The notes under the pieces: model-generated
Told to the model about the DNA's origin: nothing
The model's input: only the letters and a program-made list of their open reading frames with translations
Database searches by the model: none
DNA from: Micromussa lordhowensis
Taxonomy: Eukaryota > Cnidaria > Anthozoa > Scleractinia > Lobophylliidae
Assembly (NCBI GenBank): GCA_964020085.1
Contig: OZ026600.1
Coordinates: 2,726,901-2,790,900, forward strand
DNA: 64,000 nucleotides
Direction of reading: 5' to 3'
Program-made: the position numbers and the translations under genes
Part shown: positions 10,546 to 20,268 of the stretch, piece by piece
Layout of the letters: the number at the start of each line of letters is the position of its first letter
Numbering within the stretch: the stretch's first letter is position 1

Positions 10546-11270
10546 TGGTCTTTTGTAGGCTTACTTCAAGAACCGAGCAGAAACGTTTCTAAATTACATT
10601 CACCATTATTTTTTATGATTTTCTTGTACTTAAATGCTTGAAGAAACACTGTAACATAATGAACACAACACTGAGGCAGGAGTTCTCGTAATGTTTAGTT
10701 TGGGATCGGAAGTTACAAGATTCATTGATGCTGAATCGTTATATATGTTCCGGTCGACGTATATTTCCTATTTTCGGCAAGGCAAGAGCATATATTTGGT
10801 TCAGGTTTTAAAACGAAATTTCTTACCCAGTTGTAAACTTTGCGCTTATCGTGCATGCGTTTTGAAAGGACATCAGATGTCGATTCGGTATGAATCGTGT
10901 TTCAGCCTTCATCGTTTTAGCTGTAGCTTCTTTAATTTAGGGAAAACAAATTTCTTCGTTTAGCTGTTTTCTCGATGATCTTAGTACTCACCTTTGTTAG
11001 ACTCGCTGTGTGACATTTTCATCACAGATTCTTTGTCTTCGTATGCTGTGTTTCGTAGCTCGAGCTTTTCTTCTCTTTGTTGATGCAAGACTTGAAGCAT
11101 TTGTCGATGAACGTGAAGTTCGATCTCGACGTGAATCAATCCCGAAAGACAAATAACAGACAGAAATATTGATGAAAACACCACCGTGCTCGAGACTGGG
11201 TGAGTCTTTGCTTTCTCCATAATTTCGTTCTTCGAGGCTTCCAAAATTACCGAGTGGATGGAACGATCTG

Positions 11271-11277
11271 ATTTATA
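11271..11277 (-). promoter_or_regulatory. Candidate TATA box of copy A
   Basis: TATAAAT on the minus strand, 51 nt upstream of the exon 1 ATG, at the place homologous to copies B and C. Confidence 0.4.
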
Positions 11278-11588
11278 GAAAGTGAGACTTGTGTCGTCAA
11301 GACCAGTCAAAGCTAGACAGAAACACAATACATGTTATGACACTGGGGTAATAGTTTGACCTTCAGTTTCGGTTTCAGCTTACGGCATTGGATCAGTTTT
11401 GCTTTATTTTGATAGCCACTGGAACATTGGTATTTTATTATCCAACTCTGCTTCCTAGAGTACAAATATCGCGCGAAACGAGTACAAATAACAGATATTT
11501 GTACTCGCCTCATTCCTCCCGGCCGCGTGAAGTTCAAAACCTTGGCAAGCCAGAATTTTGGGAAAAGAAATCGTTGGATAATAAATCT

Positions 11589-11727
11589 CTTATTACACGG
11601 TTTGGTGTGTAGTATCGCTGTATATTTTTACTCGTTGTTTGTATTTTGACTCGCCCTACGGGCTCGTCAAAATACTGCACAACTCGTAAAAATATACAGC
11701 GATACTACACACCAAAACGTCTAATAA
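11589..11727. repeat. Imperfect palindrome upstream of copy A
   Basis: Arms of about 55-60 nt: the left contains TTGGTGTGTAGTATCGCTG and the right its inverse, with an inner GACTCGCCC/GGGCTCGTC hairpin. It resembles a foldback MITE. No coding content. Confidence 0.6.
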
Positions 11728-11729
11728 GA

Positions 11730-13850
11730 TATATATATTAACTGGTAAATGTAGTGTCAAAAAATAAGTTCAGTCTGTTGCATGAAATGACAGTTCAACA
11801 TATTCACGAGTCTTGAGTTGATACCTTGTCATAGGAGTTGGTTATAACATATGTATCGCCGATATTACGGTGAGTCGGCAGCGCATGTTGGGTCAGGGTA
11901 ATTTGGTTTTGGTCTTTGTTTAGTCAATATTTGCGTGTTGTGGCTGTACTGCAGTTATACAGAGAGTACATGTGACACGGTTTGCCATTCATTTTGAATA
12001 ATCAGCTTGAGAATGCCAAGACTATTTTACACAATTTTCAGTGAGACGGTGGATATGTTGACAAAATCTTGTCTACGTTATGCTATGCCAAGCAAAAACA
12101 ATTTGATTTGAGCTACCTGGTAAATGCGAAATTTAGAAAGAAAAGTATTTCTGCCAATATTATAAGAATCATTTCAGCTTTCAGCATTTCCCCCAGAATG
12201 GGCTACTTGAAAAAATGTCGCTGAAAATAATACTCTGCCACATCTTGTACAGACCCAAAAAGCTCAAATTTGTTCTGATCTTGAACCCCGAAGTGAATGG
12301 GATGTTTTTATAAACCATACGAGTTCTCTCCATATAGTTATGCCCACGGGGAGGGGAAAGGGACCCAACAAAGCTTTGTACAATGAGGCTGTGCCCCGAG
12401 GTTCAAACTCCTTCCCTTTTTTATAGTCTTTTTTGACAGAAAAGGTTTCACTTTCACATAGACTCCAGGTTGAAACCCCTTTCACATACCTATAGTATAA
12501 CCACTACATTATGTTAGTAAGTAAGTATGTTTGAAATCCCCGCCCTTCTATACTACCCATAAGAAAAACCTCCCTAGCATGATGCAATGTAATAATAAAG
12601 GTATATTACAATTTGTAATGTATGCAAGCAAAATAATAATTTTCTTTGTTGGAAGCAGAAATCTCGGTAATTTTTTGTGCTAATCTCCCTAGCAATGCAA
12701 TAACATTCAAAAGGATTGCAGGCATGTCTCTTCTGATAGATTTTTGCAAGGATTACAGATATATTGACAGGTTGACGATTGTTAACTTGGAACCACAAGG
12801 AAAGAAAGCGAGAGGAAAAGCCATCAAATTCTCTAGCCAATAAATAAGCTATGAACTTGATTTCCACGTCTGCCAAACGAATTAAGATGAACCTACCCTG
12901 TTTCCGGCGCGTGTTTCCTGAGCTTTCTAGGCCGATTTTTGGCAATTTAGGTGGTTTTCTAGCTTCACTGATTTGTCATCTCTATATACAGATATATATC
13001 CTTTCCCAAGGCAAAACGGGTCCACCGAAGGGAAACGGCCGGAAATTCGCTCCTAATGCTCCAGTCGCCTCGAATTTCAACATTCATCTCTGATTGATGT
13101 AATCTCAGGGGCGGGTCTAGGATCTTTTTTCAAAAAGGGGTACACCACTAAGTGAGTGGCGTAACTGAGTTTCTTTTATTAGAAAGCCACATGTCATCTA
13201 AGGGGGGGGGGGCACCCCGTTTACCCTCTCCCTAGATCCACCTGAGTCTGCATATCGAGACATATTCTGTTTTAATTGCCTTGCAAACGTTCACCTTTTT
13301 ATTTCGCAGTAAATTTGAAGTCCAATTCGCTTGAATGATACACCAAAAACAACAACAATAATAGTAATTTCACATGCTCTGAAATTTGGCTGCCATTGGA
13401 TCAAAAAAACGTTTGTTTGCCTTACTATGGAACCAGTCTGGTATGTCAGATTCAAAATGTTTGCAGATAGACTGCGGAAATATCGTAAATTGCAGTTCTC
13501 GGCATTTATTGAGTTATTTTTTTGTAAAAAAAATATCTCTTAGTCGGCGCGACGAGTATGTTGTGGACGGGTCAATGGATCAGTGAGAGATGTATGTATG
13601 TCACACCAATCAGATCGGATCTACTATAAACAGCCAATCAAATTTCCTGTTTTAAAAGTAAATGGTATATGAGAAGATTTGATCCCGATACAGTTCAGGA
13701 CTGCCATATTTATTCTTCTATAAAAGAGGAAGAAGTATTCATATATTGGGTTTACTTTGGCATTTTCTGTGAGTTAGGCTTAGGATTTTAGTTATGGACG
13801 AGATGAGCCTTGAGGTATGAAACAGTGCGTGAGGTAGTTGTGGACGAGAT
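11730..13850. other. No gene recognised
   Basis: Only short unsupported frames occur here. The longest, 123 codons on the minus strand at 12,574-12,945, shows no domain, start context or splice partner I can defend. A G11 run lies near 13,202. The stretch is probably transposon-derived filler between copies A and B. Confidence 0.4.
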
Positions 13851-13871
13851 GTTTTTGTTTTTAGTTACAAA

Positions 13872-14018
13872 GGTAACTTGATATTTTTGTTTTTCACAAG
13901 GAGTAAATTCAATTAGACGTCACGCATCGTTGCTTCTAGTTCTTACGAAATGTTTTAGAGGAGACGAGACTATTTTGATTTGAAAGAGTTCGAACGTTTA
14001 CAATAGGTACAGGTAACG
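13872..14018 (+). repeat. 147-bp direct repeat, left copy
   Basis: By eye, identical over 147 bp to 17,957-18,103, in the same orientation and 4,085 bp away. Similarity continues beyond both ends at lower identity. The pair could be terminal repeats of one element or the edges of a tandem duplication. Confidence 0.75.
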
Positions 14019-14096
14019 GTTGCTGTGTTCTTGTTGCGTGCAAAGATAACGAGATATTTTTATTTTTTCGTTACAAAGGGTAATTTGACACTTTTG

Positions 14097-14218
14097 GGTC
14101 AGAACTTCATGCTAGCCCACATATCCATATATGGATAGGACATAACCATATATGGATATATATGGATAAGACAATATGGGAGTGTGCTCTATATGTGGGC
14201 TAGCATGAAGTTCTTGCC
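14097..14218. mobile_element. 122-bp hairpin MITE, copy 1
   Basis: Inverted ends GGTCAGAACTTCATGCTAGC and GCTAGCATGAAGTTCTTGCC enclose a core of repeated TATGGATA motifs. It is flanked by CACTTTTG on both sides (8 bp). A related uninterrupted sequence in the window, near 18,270 (..GACACTTTTGTTTTTC..), shows the empty site. Copy 2 is at 23,138-23,259. Confidence 0.8.
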
Positions 14219-14550
14219 CACTTTTGTTTTTCACAAGGGAGTAAATTCAACAAGAAGATCATAGATCTTAAAACCGCGCTTACAAAGATTTAACCGTTTT
14301 CTTAACCCTACATTCGCAACGTAGTGCACATTCCAACGCTGTCCTTGAAGATTCATTCATTTCTGTACTCACTACATCACTTATTGCACTATCGCTCTCA
14401 GCCGTTGTGAAATCTCTGATGATGTATTGGTCTTAATATGGAAGTGTCACGCTATTAATACTGCTATCAATAAACAGCTTCCTTCCTTAACTTGTAAAAG
14501 TCAAAATTTAATTTGTTTGTGTTATGAGTAAAGGACAAACTAAGTAATAA

Positions 14551-17130
14551 GTAGTAGTCACGCCAGTCACACAATCAGAGGTTTACGCTAATATAAACGC
14601 TGCAAGTTCTGGCAAGATCTAGTTTACCTCAGCAGATAATTATTTCTCCTTTGAATCTCTTAACTCGCTTCGATCAAACAGCCAAAGAATTCACTTCAAT
14701 CACATAAATCCGTAAGACATTTACGCAAAATTGCAAACAAACTAAAAACCATCGCTTCTCTGGCGTAGTAAACACAACCTTATTGTCACGCAGCGAAAGT
14801 GAAAGCTGCAATATCCTTATTCAAGGCCATCTGTAGTATGGTGGTGGGGAATTTCCCTACCAGTAACGTAATCATTGCATGTTTTGACACGTTCTTTGCT
14901 TAGCTTGCAAATATTTCATTTTCCTTCCGATCTCTGAACTCGCTTCAATAACAGAGCTCGACGATTCACTTCTTTTGACTAAAAATACCAGAAATACTCG
15001 GAAAACTAAAAAGATTTCCTCGTAGCGAAATAAACCTGCAAAGTAAACAAGATCTTATCTGTCACGTAGCGAAAGTGAAAGTTGCAAGGTCAACGCATTC
15101 CACGGCTGTCGTAATACCTTTTAGCGTATTTATTAATCCGTTCGAGTCGAACGCTTTGATAATACCAGAGGAAAATACATTTAACAAGTAGTAGTCACGC
15201 CAGTCACACAATCAGAGGTTTAGGCTACCACGGTAAATTTAGAATGGTAGTCTTGATCATTGATATGAACGCTGCAAGTTCTGGCAAGCCCTTGTTTACT
15301 TCAGCAAATAATTACTTTTCTTTTGAATCTCTTACCTCCATTCGATCAAACAGCCAAAGAATTCACTGCCGTTTCATAAATCCGTCACGAATCCACGTAA
15401 AATTGCAACTAAACTAAAAACTGGCACTTCTGACGTGGCAAACGCGATCTTATTTGCCACCCATCGAAAGTAAAAGCTGCAACGTCATGATTTACGGCTA
15501 TCTGTAGTAGGTGGTTATTTCCCTACCAGTGACGTAATCCTTACATGTTCTTTGCTTGACTTGCAAGGATTTCATTTTCCTTCCGATCTCTAAACTTGTT
15601 TCAATAAAAGAGCTCGACAATTCTGTTCTCTTGTTTAAAACTGCGAAAAATACTCAGAAAACTTGAGGGCCACGCTCCTGGCGAAATTAACTTGCAAAGT
15701 AAACAAGATCTTATCTGTCACGTAGCGAAAGTGAAATTAGCAAGGTCAACACATTCCATGGCTGACGTAATACCTTTTCAGCGTATTTAATATTTCGTTC
15801 GAATGAAAAGCTTCCAAAACACTAAAAGAAAATATATTTTACACACAATAAAGAAAACAATATTCGTAACACTGTCCGTGTATGCACGTTTCAAAAGCTT
15901 TTGGCGAATAAACATCTCTGGTTGCGTGATTCACGGCTATCTTTGGTACGGCCGAGTGGAGATCTAGGCCTCTCGACACGAAAAAAAACAAGAACCGCGG
16001 TGCGGTTGTAACCACGCTTGAAAAAAAACGTGGTTACTTACACTGTCTGCGAAACGTGACTCTCCTGCCCTTCATCAAATATACGAAAAAAGGAGTATCT
16101 GATTACATTCTTTGGATAGCGCGAGTTTAGCGTGACTTGTAATCGGAGAATTTTGTTTACGTCTAATGAAAAAATACTTTGACCTTTCAATATAAATTTT
16201 ACACAAGGGTTTTTGACGAGCGCTAAGGCTAAGTTTTAACTTTTTTCCCCCAGAAAATTCCACCATTGCTTCTGGCGAACTATACACGATCTTACATTTA
16301 TCACCGTCAGCGTATTCCATGGCCAGACGTATACCTTTTTAGCGCATTGAATATCCCCTTTGAAAGTGAACAGAAACAATGCAAACATTCCAGATTACAA
16401 AATGTTCTGTTTTGCACGCAAAACGAAAATACAGCTTAACTCTGGATAATGTCAGCCTTACTAGCCAGCAACTGGTCCCAAATTAGATGCTTTATCCTTG
16501 CAAATGTCCTGACGCCCATCGCCGAAGGCCGCCATTTTTTGTGTAAACAGTTAATTCGCTAACTTGACAAAACCCTCCTGAGGGGGAGATATGACGAAAA
16601 GAGCTAAGAAATTGCCTGTAATTGGCTGAGTATGACATCATCCGGTGAAGACAATTGGTTGATGAAGACATCATCCGCGGAGGTCTGCGTCTGGTGACAC
16701 GAAAACGAAAAAAAACAAGAAGTTGAAAACAACTTTTAACCGCGCTTTTAAAATTGAACTGTTCTCTAAGTATTTAGCAACAGCGTTTTGCGAGTAAACA
16801 TTACCCATTGGAAACAATAGAGATTGCGTGATTCAAAGTAAGCTCAGTGCCTGGATTGAAAGAGATTTTATTTCACATTCTTTGCATAGCGTGGTTGCGT
16901 GATTGGTAATCGGAGATTTTTGTTTACCTGCAGCTCGAAGGAGAATTGACCTTTCAAACGAATATATATTTGCAAAGGTTTTGACGAGTGCCGAGGTTAT
17001 ATTTTTTTTCCCAGAAAACTCCACCATTGCTTCTGGCGAAGTAAACACGATCTTATTTATCACCGTAAGGGCATTACAGTAAATACGGTCATATTTATCA
17101 GCATCAGCGCATTCCATGGCTGACTACCTT
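14551..17130 (+). repeat. Satellite-like array with a period near 640-660 bp
   Basis: A block starting GTAGTAGTCACGCCAGTCAC recurs at 14,551 and 15,188. A second block, GTAAACAAGATCTTATCTGTCACG, recurs near 15,043 and 15,699, with degraded versions near 16,270 and 17,040. A GCGAAAGTGAAAGNTGCAA motif appears at least four times (near 14,790, 15,067, 15,463 and 15,723), suggesting a half-unit substructure. No coding frame of note. Confidence 0.6.
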
Positions 17131-17317
17131 TTCTTTAGCGCATTGAATATTCCCTTCGAAAGTGAACATGCAAGCAAAACAAAAATACAACTCTAGATAA
17201 TTTCAGCCGTAGTAGCCAGCAACAGGTCCTAAATTACATTCTTTATCCTTGCAAATGTCTTGACGTCGAACTCCGAGGGATTTTCGCCCAATTATTTCTC
17301 CCCGACTATGAATATTC

Positions 17318-17543
17318 AACATCATATTGAAAAAGAAAAAGCTAATAAGCATTTACTTTCTACACACAAATATATTTACACTACCACAAAACTAGTTTCG
17401 TCTAAAGACCTCGTCAGTTGGTAGTAAAGATCTTTACTACCAACTGACGAGGTCTTTAGACGAAACTAGTTTTGTGGTAGTGTAAATATATTTGTGTGTA
17501 GAAAGTAAATGCTTATTAGCTTTTTCTTTTTCAATATGATGTT
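17318..17543. repeat. Perfect 226-bp palindrome with no spacer
   Basis: I checked the arms in ten-base blocks: 17,318-17,430 is the exact reverse complement of 17,431-17,543, centred on AAAGA|TCTTT. Homology stops outside: the left flank is C where the right arm would need G. It is either a very young foldback element or an assembly or read artefact of the hairpin-chimera type. Confidence 0.9.
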
Positions 17544-17806
17544 CAGTAATACTTTCTTAGCTTCGGCAAATAGACTTTCGCAAAGATATGAATATTCAAT
17601 TCGCTAACTAGACAAAACTTTCCGGAGGGGAGGTATGACGTAAAGAGCTGAGAAATGGCCTGTAATTGGCTGATGATGACATCATTCGGTGACGACATTT
17701 GGCCGAGTGGGAGTTTGGCCTGTGATTGGTTGATGAAGACAACATCCGCGGAGGTCTGCGTCTGGTGACACAAAAACGAAAAAAAAAAAACCCCGTGCAG
17801 AGCAAG

Positions 17807-17835
17807 AACCGCGCTCGGCCCATGGCCGCGCGGTT
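17807..17835. repeat. GC-rich 29-bp near-palindrome, unit 1
   Basis: AACCGCGC at one end and GCGCGGTT at the other surround CGGCCCATGGCC. It is repeated exactly at 17,864-17,892, 57 bp away. It could form a strong stem-loop. Confidence 0.7.
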
Positions 17836-17863
17836 AAAAAAAATAAACCAAGGGTAGATTATG

Positions 17864-17892
17864 AACCGCGCTCGGCCCATGGCCGCGCGGTT
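17864..17892. repeat. GC-rich 29-bp near-palindrome, unit 2
   Basis: An exact direct copy of unit 1, standing out in AT-rich surroundings. No gene start or terminator lies close by. Confidence 0.7.
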
Positions 17893-17956
17893 AATTAGAG
17901 CTGGCAAATCATCACCACTTGTTCCCACGAGATGCTTGCTATTTTTAGTTACAAAT

Positions 17957-18103
17957 GGTAACTTGATATTTTTGTTTTTCACAAGGAGTAAATTCAATTA
18001 GACGTCACGCATCGTTGCTTCTAGTTCTTACGAAATGTTTTAGAGGAGACGAGACTATTTTGATTTGAAAGAGTTCGAACGTTTACAATAGGTACAGGTA
18101 ACG
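17957..18103 (+). repeat. 147-bp direct repeat, right copy
   Basis: Partner of 13,872-14,018. A shorter related piece follows at about 18,215-18,300, where GAGCTGGCAAATCATCACCA and the next 50 or so nt repeat the stretch starting near 17,898. Confidence 0.75.
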
Positions 18104-18309
18104 ATTGTTTTGTTGTTGTTGCATGGAAATATGGAAATATAACGAGATATTATATTTTTTAGTTACAAAGGGTAATTTGACACTTGTTTTTCACAAGGGA
18201 GTAAATTCAATTAGAGCTGGCAAATCATCACCACTTGTTCCCACGAGATGCTTGCTATTTTTAGTTACAAATGGTAATTTGACACTTTTGTTTTTCATAT
18301 GGGAATGAA

Positions 18310-20030
18310 TTAAATTAGACTGTCAACGTGTCAGAGGTGTTTTTTTCTCTTTCTTTTTTCGGTAAACTAGTGTTGTTGTGTAAAAAGGGTTAACTAAATT
18401 GTCACTGTAAACACTCCCTTAAATGCTCCTATCTTCATAACCTTTTAATTAAAAAAATAACTCTTGCACGCCTTGCGTGCCTATGTTTCTATTTTGTTGT
18501 TGTTGCACTCGGTCAATTTTGATTTTTGGTAAAAAAAAACTTAGAACAACATGCAAACAAACCTAAGAACTACATCGGTATAACGGCTAACCGAGAACTT
18601 AACTTAAGCTGCTTGCTATTTTTCCTCAGTCACAAAAATTCCGTGACGTTATTCTTCCCAAAATAATGTCATGTTGTGAATTTCGTCTTGGCCTGCACAA
18701 AAACGTTTAGTAGAGCAGTTGGAATTATATTATTCATTTCCACAACGATTGCCTAAAAAGTTCAAAAATAGCTGTTTCGAGAGACAAGACTTCCACCCAG
18801 AACCAGTCTCGTTTCTCGCAACAGCCTGCTATTTGTTTCTTTTGTAAGCATGCATTCATTGTAGAAAGAAGAAAAAGAGTACCCGAGGGTAGTACATTTG
18901 TGGCCTAATCACGTTGCGTTACATGTTAAGAAACAAAGTCACGTAACTGGTCACGCCAATATATTCAGCTGTAGACGCGCGCTTCTATTCTGCACGGGTG
19001 CGGATTGTTTTTTTTTTTTTTGGTTCGCAGTGCACCATTAGTTGAAAAGAAAATTGAAAACCTGGCCGATCCCTCCTTTAATTTGTTTTCTGACGCGTAA
19101 AAGTAACTCGAATGTTGATCATCCACGTGGACCCATTATCAGCATGTCCTACCACTTTTCATCTCCATCTTTCCAAGATGCGTTGGAAAAACGACAGTTT
19201 ATGCAATTCTACCAATTACAAAATACCATGCAGATAGCTGCGTCGGTACAACTAACATTTATTTCAATTGTGAGTTTCTGAACAAAGAATCTTTAGTTTA
19301 TTAGCCATGTAAATCATTTACGAAAGACCTTATATAATTTAATGATTATAAGTCATTTCTGAAACATTCTGCTTCTCAAAATCAAGAATGTATAATTCCC
19401 TAAGGAAAAACTAGTTTTTGGCAATGACCAGATTTAAATGAGAAGTGAGCTCATGCAACCATGCCTGAACCTTGTTAATTTCTATCTTATTACTATTATT
19501 GTTCCTTTTGGTTAATTCATTTCTATTATAACTGTTTGGAATCGGTATCTATTGTAGGCTTATGTTTCGTGCATGGTTACATGAGGTCTCAAGTTTTCCC
19601 TGAGAACAGCGAGTGTTTCATAGTCTAACGTAATTAATTTGTTATCCATTTCATTGAACCGGGCAGTTACTTGCTTAGAAAGCTTGCCATCTTACGACAA
19701 TTGCCTAAAACGAAAGGAATCATTTCTTTAAAAACTACCACAGTTGAAGCCCACTAGTAAGTAACTATAAAACAAATGTCGTCACGTGATATGCCAAGTT
19801 ATTTCAAAACATACTTCTACATTGCGTCATGTGTTCCTCCATGCCGGATTATGCCGGAAGGGGGCTGGTAATAACCATAAGCCAAGAAGTCAGATGAAAA
19901 TCTTATTATTATTTATACTCCTTGGTACTGTGGGTTATTCCGGGTTTATTAGCAAACGAAACATCGACGGAGAGTAACAGAAATAATACCACAGTGATTA
20001 CTATAAAGGTGTAATTGAATCATCATGATC
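18310..20030. other. No gene recognised
   Basis: AT-rich sequence beyond the 3' end of copy B, with only short frames and no recognisable RNA gene. It includes the probable poly(A) signal of copy B at 19,945-19,950. Confidence 0.4.
19945..19950 (-). terminator. Candidate poly(A) signal of copy B
   Basis: AATAAA on the minus strand, 83 nt downstream of the TGA at 20,033-20,035. Confidence 0.4.
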
Positions 20031-20032
20031 TG

Positions 20033-20268
20033 TCACTCTCTTATAAACACGTGAGGTGGATAAACTGCATCGCGAGTGTTGGTATATGTTTTCCGTTTTG
20101 TGTGATCAAGACATTTGTAACACATGCCATCTCCACCTGACCAGAATTCGATGGCAACACAATCTGAACAGCGCTGTTTGCATTCTTCTTCTGTGATACT
20201 TCCTCCGTGAATGTGTTTCCGATTGCCATGGCCACACCATTCAGGGGTAAACTCGCGCCATAACTGTT
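20033..20268 (-). CDS. Copy B exon 6: C-terminal cysteine-rich PAN/Apple-like domain
   Basis: The acceptor TTATGTAG opens a phase-1 exon of 236 nt ending in TGA. It encodes 77 complete residues with WCGHGN, an EEECKQRC segment, [15 protein letters not shown] and [15 protein letters not shown]. The spaced cysteines and the EFW/GG/CYKC pattern suggest a PAN/Apple-like fold. The family assignment is tentative; the splice and frame evidence is good. Confidence 0.7.

Larger units (their letters stand above)
6167..11220 (-). pseudogene. Copy A: collagen/Ig/fibrinogen-like membrane protein, probable pseudogene
   Basis: Three exons are recognisable: 10,992-11,220 (anchor), 9302-8721 (stalk, 18 Gly-X-Y triplets, Ig1) and 7303-6167 (Ig2, Ig3, fibrinogen-like domain). 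Their lengths, 229, 582 and 1137 nt, equal those of copy B, splice sites included. Three lesions are seen. First, codon 109 is TGA at 9205-9207, where copy B has CGA, a C-to-T change at a CpG. Second, TAA at 6168-6170 replaces CCA just before the homologous donor. Third, no EGF or C-terminal exons occur between 6167 and copy C. Translation from the ATG at 9198 would lack the anchor. It could still be a shortened gene if the TGA is an allele or sequencing error. The domains otherwise remain open, so the damage is recent. Confidence 0.8.

Noticed and set aside
12574..12945. 123-codon minus-strand frame between copies A and B
   Set aside because: No domain, no splice partner and no start context. 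It is most likely part of a repeat.
13872..18103. LTR retrotransposon
   Set aside because: The direct repeats lack convincing TG..CA ends, no gag or pol frame lies between them, and no primer-binding site was recognised. Kept only as a direct-repeat observation.
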